In this document: in pieces, positions 45,023 through 52,339 of the stretch
Layout of the letters: each line of letters opens with the position of its first letter
Position numbering within the stretch: position 1 is the stretch's first letter
Assembly: GCF_002939385.1 (NCBI RefSeq)
Contig: NZ_MULI01000007.1
Location: 62,001 to 126,000, forward strand
Length of the DNA: 64,000 nucleotides
Origin: Streptomyces sp. MH60
GTDB lineage: Bacteria > Actinomycetota > Actinomycetes > Streptomycetales > Streptomycetaceae
Direction: 5' to 3'
Translations under genes and position numbers: made by a program
The notes under the pieces: generated by a model
Told to the model about the DNA's origin: nothing
The model's database searches: none
What the model saw: the letters and a program-made list of their open reading frames with translations, nothing else

Positions 45023-45055
45023 TCTAGACCATAGCGGCGAAGCCGGTCCGGTCAA
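45020..45055 (-). promoter_or_regulatory. LPMO-type promoter with DasR box, now joined to the truncated gene
   Basis: On the minus strand TTGACC (45055-45050) and TATGGT (45033-45028) are 16 bp apart, and a perfect 10-bp palindrome GGTCTAGACC (45021-45030) overlaps the -10. This is the layout of chitin-binding-protein and chitinase promoters controlled by DasR. The promoter is intact while the coding region downstream is cut, so the fragment may still be transcribed. Confidence 0.75.
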
Positions 45056-45131
45056 GGGCCTGTGCAACATCAACCACCAAGAGGCAGCGCCCATTTGGCG
45101 CGGCGACCCCGGCGCGCAACTCGTTGCGCTA

Positions 45132-45145
45132 TTGGTCTAGACAAG
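45132..45145. promoter_or_regulatory. Second DasR-like box upstream of DoxX and the LPMO fragment
   Basis: TTGGTCTAGACAAG resembles the DasR consensus over most of its core (TGGTCTAGAC). It lies 147 bp before the DoxX start and 100 bp from the first box, so it could serve either direction. One half-site is imperfect. Confidence 0.55.
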
Positions 45146-45291
45146 CGTGCCCGCGATGGTTAAAGGTCGAATGGGTCGTGCGTCTCCCCCTCCCTCGGGA
45201 CGCCCTCGGACCCAGCCCCCGTGCTGCGCACCATCCCCACCGGCCGCCCGGTCCCGACCCGCGGCCGCTGCGCAAGAGAGGAGCACCACCG

Positions 45292-45747
45292 TTGGAAGCG
45301 CTGGAAAAACGCAGGGAGCACGTGATCGCACTGTTCCGCATCGTCGTAGGCCTGCTGTTCGCCTGCCACGGAGCGGCCACCCTGTTCGACGTCCTGGGCG
45401 GACCGCACGGAGCAGCGCCCGGCTTCGCCGCATGGCCCGGCTGGTGGGCCGCCGTGGTGCAACTCGTCGGCGGCACACTGGTTATGTGCGGCCTCGCCAC
45501 CCGCACCGCGGCCATCCTGTGCTCCGGGTCCATGGCGTACGCCTACTTCGTGGAGCACCAGCCGGACGGGCTCTTCCCCATCCAGAACGGTGGGGAGTCG
45601 GCGGCCATGTTCTGCTGGTCCTTCCTCCTGGTCGCCGCCGTCGGTCCGGGCCGCTGGAGTCTGGCCTCCCGCCTCCGCCCACGGCGGGGTGACGACGGCG
45701 GACGGGCCACCCGGACGCTGCCCACGGACACGCCGACGTCCGCCTGA
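45292..45747 (+). CDS. DoxX-family membrane protein
   Basis: This 151-residue four-helix membrane protein (helices about 15-33, 52-72, 75-90 and 101-120) has the DoxX pattern ALFRIVVGLLFACHGAATLF...GLATRTAAILCSGSMAYAYF. DoxX proteins accompany quinone and redox systems; in Mycobacterium one forms part of a membrane oxidoreductase complex. I use the TTG at 45292 behind GAGAGGAG, nine bases upstream, because upstream frame to 45124 is Pro/Arg-rich and has no site. A perfect 13-bp inverted repeat (45760-45792) follows the stop and can also end the monooxygenase transcript. Confidence 0.85.
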   Translation: MEALEKRREHVIALFRIVVGLLFACHGAATLFDVLGGPHGAAPGFAAWPGWWAAVVQLVGGTLVMCGLATRTAAILCSGSMAYAYFVEHQPDGLFPIQNGGESAAMFCWSFLLVAAVGPGRWSLASRLRPRRGDDGGRATRTLPTDTPTSA

Positions 45748-45759
45748 GTCCGACCCGAC

Positions 45760-45792
45760 CGGTACCGGGCGGTGGTCAGCCGCCCGGTACCG
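45760..45792. terminator. Bidirectional terminator between DoxX and the FAD monooxygenase
   Basis: CGGTACCGGGCGG (45760-45772) pairs exactly with CCGCCCGGTACCG (45780-45792) over a seven-base loop. It sits between two converging stop codons. Confidence 0.88.
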
Positions 45793-45805
45793 CCGCGCCC
45801 CCCGG

Positions 45806-46927
45806 CTACTCCGATCCGGCGAACATGTCGATCAGGGCGTACGGTGCGTCGTCGCCGTACATCAGCGCGTGCAGCCGGGACGCGTCGGCGGCCTCCGCCG
45901 CACCGCGCGGGAACAGGTCCCGTTCGTACGCGGCGAGCGCGGCCTCCGCGTCACCGGGGTGCGCGGCCAGCGCCCTGCCGAGTTCGGCGCCGTCGTACAT
46001 GGCCAGGTTGGCGCCTTCGCCGGACGGGGGCATGAGATGGGCCGCGTCACCGAGCAGGGTCACTCCCGGCACCCGTTCCCACCGGTGCGCGGCGGGAAGG
46101 GTGTGGAGCGGACGCAGGACCGGTGCGGCGTCGGCGTCGGTGATCAGCGCGGTCAGCTCCGGTGCCCATCCGGCGAACTCCCGCGCCACCCGCGCCGCGC
46201 CCGCCGCCCCGGCGAGATCGACGCCGTCGAACCACTCCCGCGGCTTACGCAGGGCCACATAGGCGTGCAGGGTCCCGCCGCTCTCCCGGTGGGCCTGGAT
46301 CGCCTTCCCGGGTGCGAGGGCGAACATCGCACCGTCGCCGACCGCCTTCGCGGTGGCCGGGTGCCTGACGTCGGCGTCGAACAGGTAGGTCTCGACGAAC
46401 GACATGCCGACGTACTCGGGTGCGGCGTCGGACAGCAGCGGTCGCACCCGGGACCACGCGCCGTCCGCGCCGACCAGCAGGCTCGTGACGACACAGGTGC
46501 CGTCGGCGAACGCCACCTCGTGGCGGCCGTCGCCGAGGGGGCGGGCGGCACGGACCTTGTGGCCCCAGCGGACGGTGCCGGCCGGGAGTGAGTCGAGCAG
46601 CATGCGCCGCAGTTCGCCGCGCATCACCTCGGGGCGGCCGCCCGTGCCGTCGTCGCCCTCCTCGTACAGGACCGTCCCGTCCGGGGCGAGGGCCCGGCTC
46701 GCCTGACGGCCCTCCAGGACGAGACCGCGGAACTCCTCGAACAGCCCCGCGGTCCGCAGGGCGGGCTGGCCGTTGTCGTCGTGGATGTCGAGCATCCCGC
46801 CCTGGGCGCGGGCCGTCGGGGAGGTCTCGGCCTCGTGGACGGTGGCCGGGATTCCGTGGACGTGCAGAACGCGGGCGAGCGTGAGGCCGCCGAGTCCGGC
46901 GCCGACGATCGTGACGTGCGTGGTCAT
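45806..46927 (-). CDS. FAD-dependent aromatic/tetracycline-type monooxygenase
   Basis: This 373-residue group A flavin hydroxylase has the GAGLGGLTLARVL nucleotide loop (8-20), the GADGAWSRVR DG motif (about 155) and LLGDAAHLMPPSGEGANLAM (about 285-304) that binds FAD ribityl and pyrophosphate. It belongs to the same broad family as TetX and PHBH-type enzymes; the substrate is not known, and resistance is not implied. GGAGG precedes the ATG at 46927. It is divergent from the TetR gene with three operators between, so the TetR protein probably represses it and may respond to its substrate. Confidence 0.88.
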   Translation of the reverse strand: MTTHVTIVGAGLGGLTLARVLHVHGIPATVHEAETSPTARAQGGMLDIHDDNGQPALRTAGLFEEFRGLVLEGRQASRALAPDGTVLYEEGDDGTGGRPEVMRGELRRMLLDSLPAGTVRWGHKVRAARPLGDGRHEVAFADGTCVVTSLLVGADGAWSRVRPLLSDAAPEYVGMSFVETYLFDADVRHPATAKAVGDGAMFALAPGKAIQAHRESGGTLHAYVALRKPREWFDGVDLAGAAGAARVAREFAGWAPELTALITDADAAPVLRPLHTLPAAHRWERVPGVTLLGDAAHLMPPSGEGANLAMYDGAELGRALAAHPGDAEAALAAYERDLFPRGAAEAADASRLHALMYGDDAPYALIDMFAGSE

Positions 46928-46987
46928 GCTGCATACCTCCTGATCACGGTCCCCGGGGGGGCCGGGGAGCCGAGGAGTCGGACCGGA

Positions 46988-47059
46988 CTGGAACGGCGTT
47001 CCAGCGAGTCCAGAGTGGAACGACGTTCCATTGCCTGTCAAGCTGGAACGGCGTTCCAG
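46988..47059. promoter_or_regulatory. Three evenly spaced operators between FAD monooxygenase and TetR genes
   Basis: CTGGAACGGCGTTCCAG occurs twice without change (46988-47004 and 47043-47059), with a shorter copy, TGGAACGACGTTCCA, between them (47016-47030). Centres are 27 and 28 bp apart. Each is a perfect palindrome around one base. Repeat and position mark it as the binding array of the adjacent TetR protein. Confidence 0.88.
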
Positions 47060-47078
47060 ACGGTCTAGGATGTGGGGC

Positions 47079-47789
47079 ATGGCAACCAGGTCGCGTCGTC
47101 CGGAACGGCGGCAGGAACCCCTCTCGCGGGAGCGCATCGTCGGGGCCGCCGTCGAACTCCTCGACACCGTGGGCGAGCGCGGCCTCACCTTCCGCGCGCT
47201 GGCCGAGCGCCTCTCGACCGGACCCGGGGCGATCTACTGGCACATCACGGGCAAGGCCGAACTGCTCGCCGCCGCCACGGACGCGGTCGTCGCCGCCGCC
47301 GTGACCGTCGACCCCGCCGGCACCGCCGACTCGCCCGAGGACGCGGTCCGCGCCGTCGCGCTCGGCCTGTTCGACGCGACCGAAGCACACCCGTGGCTGG
47401 CCACGCAGCTCGCGACGCAGCTCTCCCGCACCCCCTGGGGGACGGTGGCGCCGCGGATCTTCGAGAGCCTCGGCCGCCAGGTCCGGGCGATGGGCGTCCC
47501 CGAGACCGACTGGTTCACGGCGTCCTCGGCGCTGATGCACTACATCCTCGGCGCCGCCGGCCAGAACGCGGCGAACTCCGCGAGCGCCGGCCCGTCGGGG
47601 CACGACGTGGACCGGGACGAGTTCCTGGACACCGTGTCGACGGCATGGGAAAGGCTCGACCCGGACGAGTACCCGTTCACCCGGGCCGTGGCGGACCAGG
47701 TACGCGGTCATGACGACCGCGAGCAGTTCCTCTCCGGGATCGCCCTCGTCCTGGCCGGCATCACGGCACTTCACCGGCCCGGCCGGTAG
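47079..47789 (+). CDS. TetR/AcrR-family repressor
   Basis: This 236-residue regulator has an N-terminal helix-turn-helix (about 18-62, RERIVGAAVELLDTVGERGLTFRALAERL, then GAIYWHITGKAEL) with the TetR-class C-terminal ligand domain (70-236). The three GGAAC palindromes upstream are the likely binding sites, so it would control itself and the divergent FAD monooxygenase, and perhaps the germicidin synthase 287 bp downstream. The ATG at 47079 lies 20 bp after the last operator. The C-terminal domain fits the TetR_C family of tetracycline-type repressors. Confidence 0.92.
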   Translation: MATRSRRPERRQEPLSRERIVGAAVELLDTVGERGLTFRALAERLSTGPGAIYWHITGKAELLAAATDAVVAAAVTVDPAGTADSPEDAVRAVALGLFDATEAHPWLATQLATQLSRTPWGTVAPRIFESLGRQVRAMGVPETDWFTASSALMHYILGAAGQNAANSASAGPSGHDVDRDEFLDTVSTAWERLDPDEYPFTRAVADQVRGHDDREQFLSGIALVLAGITALHRPGR

Positions 47790-48075
47790 CACCGGGCACG
47801 ACCGTCCGCCGCACGGGCGGCCTTCGGCGTGTGCGCCGTCTCACGCATCCCACGCCCGCCCAAGTTGCGTGGGTCACTGCGGAAATGCCCTTTTCGCAGC
47901 CATGCTCGACGGGAGAGGTACCGCGCGAAGTCGCGCGCACCGCCGTCGACTTGGTCGCGTCGCAGTCAAGTGAGCCATGCCACAGCGCTCGTGACGCAGC
48001 CCCCTCCTCCCCCGCCGTTCCCCTTATCCACCTGCGCCCCCCGCTCACCGCAGACCCCGTAGAAAGGTGCCGATC

Positions 48076-49260
48076 GTGGCCGCTTACCTGTGCGCTCCCG
48101 CCGTGATACACGGCGAGCACTCCGTGAAGACCAGCGAGATCGTGGCGGAAGTGCGCGACCGGCACCCGGACGCGGCGTGGGCGCCGCGGATCGACGGCAT
48201 AGCGGCCAGCACGGGCATCGAGACCCGCGGCTGGATGCTTCCGCTGGAGGCCGCCGTCGCGCCCGGCAACGGCGGCGCCCTGGGAACCGCCGACCTCGGG
48301 GCCGCCCGGGCGGCGCTGGCCCGCGACGGGTTCACCGAGCAGGACGCGGACCGCGTGATCGCCGCCCTCGGGGCGGTACCCGCGCCGCAGACCGTCCAGG
48401 AACGCACCGCCCCGGCCTGGGAGGCCGTCCAGTCCTACGGGGAACGTGCGGCGCGCGGGGCCCTGCAGATCGCCGGGCTGGACGCCGCGGACGTCGACTG
48501 CCTGATCACCAGCAACTCCACCACCCCGGCGCTGCCCGGTCTGGACGTGGCCCTGGCCAACCGGCTGCCGCTGCGCGGCGACGCCACGCTGCTGCCGGCC
48601 ACCCAGTGGGCCTGCGTGGCCGGGACCCGTTCCCTGGCACTGGCGGCGGACCTGGTGGCGGCGGACCCCGACCGGGTGGTCCTGGTGGTGATCTCCGAGG
48701 CGCTGAGTACGACCTACCAGCCCGCGGACGACACCCTGGAGTCCCTGATCGTCCGGCTGCTGTTCGCGGACACCGCGGTCGCCGCGGTGGTCACCGGCCG
48801 CCCGAGGCCCGAGTCGGTGCTCCGCCTGGACGCCGCCTGGCACCACACCCTGCCGGGCACACAGGACCTGCACCGCCTGGAGACGCGGGCGGACGGCACC
48901 CACTTCGTGATGGACCGGCGCGGGCCGCGAGCGGTGCAGGAGACGGTCACCGCGATGTGGGAGTGGCTCCGCGTCCGCTACGAGGACGACCCCGCGTCCT
49001 GGCACCCCGACGTCCTGCTCGCGCACCCCGGCGGGACCCGGGTGCTGGAGTACATGGAGCAGACGATGCCCGACGCGTGGCCGTCGGGGCTCCTGGAGTA
49101 CAGCCGGGACAGCTACACCAGCGGCAACCGCGGGGGCGCCGCCGTGTTCGACATCCTGCGCCGGGCGCACGACGCCGGGCAGAAGGCGGGCAGCCGTGCC
49201 GTCCTCTACGCGGCCGCCCCCGGCCTCACGGCCACCGCCCTGGAAGGGGAGTGGCTCTAG
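48076..49260 (+). CDS. gcs: Germicidin synthase, type III polyketide synthase
   Basis: Gcs makes germicidins, pyrone inhibitors of spore germination, by condensing acyl starters with alkylmalonyl extenders. The 394-residue thiolase-fold enzyme has the type III triad Cys180 (TQWACVAGT), His317 (LLAHPGG) and Asn351 (TSGNRGG). The long N-terminal extension and the YLCAPAVIHGEHSV start match the Streptomyces Gcs group. The GTG at 48076 is used behind AAAGG; a GTG at 48067 is in frame. It is preceded by a TetR and a divergent flavin monooxygenase, a layout I recall beside gcs in S. coelicolor. Symbol by homology. Confidence 0.93.
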   Translation: MAAYLCAPAVIHGEHSVKTSEIVAEVRDRHPDAAWAPRIDGIAASTGIETRGWMLPLEAAVAPGNGGALGTADLGAARAALARDGFTEQDADRVIAALGAVPAPQTVQERTAPAWEAVQSYGERAARGALQIAGLDAADVDCLITSNSTTPALPGLDVALANRLPLRGDATLLPATQWACVAGTRSLALAADLVAADPDRVVLVVISEALSTTYQPADDTLESLIVRLLFADTAVAAVVTGRPRPESVLRLDAAWHHTLPGTQDLHRLETRADGTHFVMDRRGPRAVQETVTAMWEWLRVRYEDDPASWHPDVLLAHPGGTRVLEYMEQTMPDAWPSGLLEYSRDSYTSGNRGGAAVFDILRRAHDAGQKAGSRAVLYAAAPGLTATALEGEWL

Positions 49261-49429
49261 GCCCCGCGGTCACCTTCCGTGGTCGTCGCGCGGTCCGCTG
49301 GTGTGGGCGAAGCGTCCGCCGGTGTTATTGAATGGGGTGTGCGGTCGGGATCCTCGGGGGCCCCTCCGCACGGGTTCGAGTACGGCCCCGGCAGTGTGCC
49401 GGGGTTGGCGAGCGAGCTGAGGGAGCCGC

Positions 49430-51589
49430 ATGGACTCCACACCCTCCCCGTCGTCCTCGTCGCCGTTCGACCTGGTCAGCAGTGCTCTGGGACGGTACAT
49501 TCCGCGTGGCGGAGCGGCGGCGGCCGGTCCTGCCGAGTCGCAGGACGACCCCACCGGGCAGCAACCGGAGCACGATCACCCGGCAGTGGGCCGGCCGGAG
49601 CAGATTCTCGGCGCGGTCAATCTGGACCGGGAGCTGAGAGTCACCCACCGCAATCTCGAAGCCCCCGTCTTCGCGGGACTGGACGCCGTGATCGGGAGCC
49701 CGTTCGTCGATCTCCTGCCCCAGGGTGACGTGCCGACGGTCACCCGGCGGTTGCGCCAGGTCCTCGAGACCGGCGAGGCACATGTGGCCCGGGTCCAGCG
49801 CCTGCGCCGCCGCGACGGGTCGGAGCTGGTGGTCTCGATGAGCATCCTGCCCGCGGCGGCGCCCCAGGAGGGCCTGACCGTCTCCGTGATCGCCATGGCC
49901 AGGAGGCTGCACCTGTACGCCGCCGAGACCGCGATCGGCACGTCGCTGGACATCGGCGAGACGGCGCAGTCGCTGGCGGAGTCCCTGCTGGCGTGGGGGG
50001 ACGTGGCGGCCGTCGATCTCGACTTCGCCGTGTGGACGGGCGAGGGAGTCACCGAGCGGGCACAGGGCCGCATCCGGCTGCGCCGGGCGGCCCTGGTGCC
50101 GGACCGGGCGTGGCCCGAGGGCTATGTGACCCTCGGCGAGGATCTTCCCAGCGACGCGAGCCGCCTGCTGTCGCAGGCGATACGGCGCGCCGACGCCCCG
50201 CAGTCCATCGTCCTGCCCGACCGCGAGGCGATCGAGCGGGTGCTCGGCAGCCCGCGGCTGGTGCGTGCCCTGGTCCCCGGGGACCGGTCGGCGGGGGTGG
50301 CGTGCGTGCCGCTGGTCCTGGAGGGCGATCCGCCCGTCGTACTGGGCGTGGTGGAGGTCTGGCGGCGGGCGGACCGCCCCTTCGCCGACAGCGAGCTGTT
50401 CGACCTCCAGGAACTGGTGGCCAGGACCTCCCACCACGTGGACCTGGCCCGCCAGCACCAGCGCGAGCACACCCAGGTGCTGGCCCTGCAACGGCGGCTG
50501 CTGCCGCGCTCCGGCGGCAAGACCGTCCAGACCGCCAGCGTCTACCAGCCCACCACTCCCGACAGCGCGGGCGTCGGCGGTGACTGGGTGAACAGCTTTC
50601 CGCTGCCGGACGGCCGTACCGCGCTGGTCGTCGGCGATGTCGTCGGGCACGGCCTGGGGGCCGCGGCGACCATGGGCCAGCTGAGCATGGAGGCCCGCGC
50701 GCTGCTGTCCGCCGGCCTGGCGCCCGACGAGGTGCTGGAGCACCTGGACGAGACCGTGACGCTGCTGGACGACTCGGAGTCCGGACTGGCGGCCGGTTAC
50801 AGCGCCCTGGGCTCGACCTGCTGCATCGCCGTCTACGACCCCGTCAGCCAGCGGGTGGCGCTGTCCAGCGCGGGCCACCTGCCTCCGATCCTGGTGTCGC
50901 CGGACGGACGCGCCGGTCCGCTGCCGGTCCACCCGCACCCCGGCCTGGGCGCCGAGTTCGCGCTGCGGGAGCCGTTCGGCGTGCACACGTTCGTCGCACC
51001 CCCGGGCTCCCTGCTCGCCCTCTACACCGACGGCCTGGTCGAGGACCCGGCCGTGCCGATCGACGAGGGCATCGGCAGGCTGGCGGAGGCCGTGGCCGCG
51101 GTGCACCCCTGGGACACGCTGCAGCAGGCGGCGCGGCGGGTGGTCTCCGAGGTGATGCCGGCGCGCCAGCGCGACGACGTGACCCTGCTGCTCGCCCGCC
51201 TGATCGGCTACCGCAAGGGGGACACCGCGACCTGGCGGCTGCCCGCCCGCGACGACGCGGCCGCCCGGGCCCGCGCGCTGGTCTCCGCGCTGCTGCGGCA
51301 GTGGCGCATCAGGGACGGCACCCGGGACAGTGTGCTGCTCCTGGTCAGCGAGCTGGTCACCAACGCGGTCCGGTTCGCCGGCGGCCCCATCACGGTACGG
51401 CTGATCAGGGCCGGGCCCGGCCTGCTGTGCGAGGTCGGCGACACCGGCAACGGCCGACCCCGGCTGGGCCGGGGCGGGCTCCTCGACGACGCGGGCCGCG
51501 GCCTGCACGTGGTGCACCGGCTCACCAGCCGGTGGGGGGTGCGGTGGACGGACACCGGCAAGGTGGTCTGGGCCGAGGTCGTGCGCTGA
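49430..51589 (+). CDS. SpoIIE-type PP2C phosphatase with PAS, GAF and HATPase domains
   Basis: This 719-residue cytoplasmic signalling protein has a PAS domain (about 55-165), a GAF domain (170-345), the SpoIIE/PP2C domain (about 355-565) and an HATPase anti-sigma-type domain (about 590-719, LLLVSELVTNAVRFAGGPITV then GRGLHVVHRLTSRWGV). The phosphatase motif is GGDWVNSFPL where active enzymes have GGDWYD, so the second metal Asp is Asn, while VGDVVGHG is intact. Such proteins dephosphorylate anti-anti-sigma factors and can phosphorylate them in the same chain. The ATG at 49430 follows GAGGGAG. It leads the block of three genes toward the second SpoIIE protein. Confidence 0.9.
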   Translation: MDSTPSPSSSSPFDLVSSALGRYIPRGGAAAAGPAESQDDPTGQQPEHDHPAVGRPEQILGAVNLDRELRVTHRNLEAPVFAGLDAVIGSPFVDLLPQGDVPTVTRRLRQVLETGEAHVARVQRLRRRDGSELVVSMSILPAAAPQEGLTVSVIAMARRLHLYAAETAIGTSLDIGETAQSLAESLLAWGDVAAVDLDFAVWTGEGVTERAQGRIRLRRAALVPDRAWPEGYVTLGEDLPSDASRLLSQAIRRADAPQSIVLPDREAIERVLGSPRLVRALVPGDRSAGVACVPLVLEGDPPVVLGVVEVWRRADRPFADSELFDLQELVARTSHHVDLARQHQREHTQVLALQRRLLPRSGGKTVQTASVYQPTTPDSAGVGGDWVNSFPLPDGRTALVVGDVVGHGLGAAATMGQLSMEARALLSAGLAPDEVLEHLDETVTLLDDSESGLAAGYSALGSTCCIAVYDPVSQRVALSSAGHLPPILVSPDGRAGPLPVHPHPGLGAEFALREPFGVHTFVAPPGSLLALYTDGLVEDPAVPIDEGIGRLAEAVAAVHPWDTLQQAARRVVSEVMPARQRDDVTLLLARLIGYRKGDTATWRLPARDDAAARARALVSALLRQWRIRDGTRDSVLLLVSELVTNAVRFAGGPITVRLIRAGPGLLCEVGDTGNGRPRLGRGGLLDDAGRGLHVVHRLTSRWGVRWTDTGKVVWAEVVR

Positions 51590-51702
51590 CGCGCCCGCGG
51601 GACCGTACGTCGTTGGCGACGTTCCCGGCGTGAAGGGAACCGGGGCGCCGGAGCCGACGTCCGTGGAAGCACGAGATCCCCCAGCGCCCCGAGGAATTCG
51701 AG

Positions 51703-52329
51703 ATGACCGGCACGGCCACCCGCTACCTCTGTCTCGCGCGGCACGGCGAGGCCGCACCGGACGGGAGCGGGCTGACGGACGCCGGCCGGCGACAGGCCAC
51801 CCTGCTCGGCCGCCGCCTCCGCGACCTTCCCCTGACCGCCGTCCACCACGGCCCCCTGCCACGGGCGGAAGAGACCGCGCGCCTGATCACGGACGAACTG
51901 GAGGGTGTCACCCCGCGCGTCGCGGAGAGCGCCGGCGACTACGTGCCCCACATCCCGGAACGCGGCGAACTCCCGGCCGAGTCGGCGGACTTCTACCTCG
52001 ACTTCCTCGCCGGTGCCACGGACGAGGAACGCAGGCGCGGACCCGAGCTCGCCCGTCAGGCGCTGCGTCGTTTCACGGGGGCGGTGACGGACGGCGCTCA
52101 GGACCGGCACGAACTGGTCGTCACCCACAACTTCCTCATCGCCTGGCTCGTCCGCGACGCCCTGCACGCGCCGAAGTGGCGGTGGCTCGGCCTCAACCAC
52201 GGCAACGCGGCGCTCACCGTCATCCGGTACGCGCCCGGCCGAGCGGCCTCCGTCCTCCTCTCCAACGACATGCGGCACCTGCCCGCCGAGCTGCGCTGGA
52301 CGGGCTTTCCCCCCGAACTGCACGTCTGA
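51703..52329 (+). CDS. Histidine phosphatase superfamily protein
   Basis: This 208-residue protein has the catalytic RHG motif in LARHGEAAP (about residues 12-14), the second Arg in GPLPRAEETARL, and the late His in ELVVTHNFLIAWLV. Those residues form the phosphohistidine site of the phosphoglycerate-mutase-like family. The substrate can be a sugar phosphate, a nucleotide or a protein. GAGGAATTC precedes the ATG at 51703. It lies between two large SpoIIE-type genes, and its stop is 11 bp from the convergent partner, so expression with the first is possible. Confidence 0.9.
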   Translation: MTGTATRYLCLARHGEAAPDGSGLTDAGRRQATLLGRRLRDLPLTAVHHGPLPRAEETARLITDELEGVTPRVAESAGDYVPHIPERGELPAESADFYLDFLAGATDEERRRGPELARQALRRFTGAVTDGAQDRHELVVTHNFLIAWLVRDALHAPKWRWLGLNHGNAALTVIRYAPGRAASVLLSNDMRHLPAELRWTGFPPELHV

Positions 52330-52339
52330 GAGCTGATCC

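Noticed and set aside
44660..45145. Insertion sequence as the cause of the LPMO truncation
   Set aside because: No transposase fragment, terminal inverted repeats or target duplication are visible near the junction.
48076..49260. A large polyketide or other biosynthetic gene cluster
   Set aside because: Only a single type III PKS is present, with a TetR and a monooxygenase. No tailoring or transport genes form a cluster.
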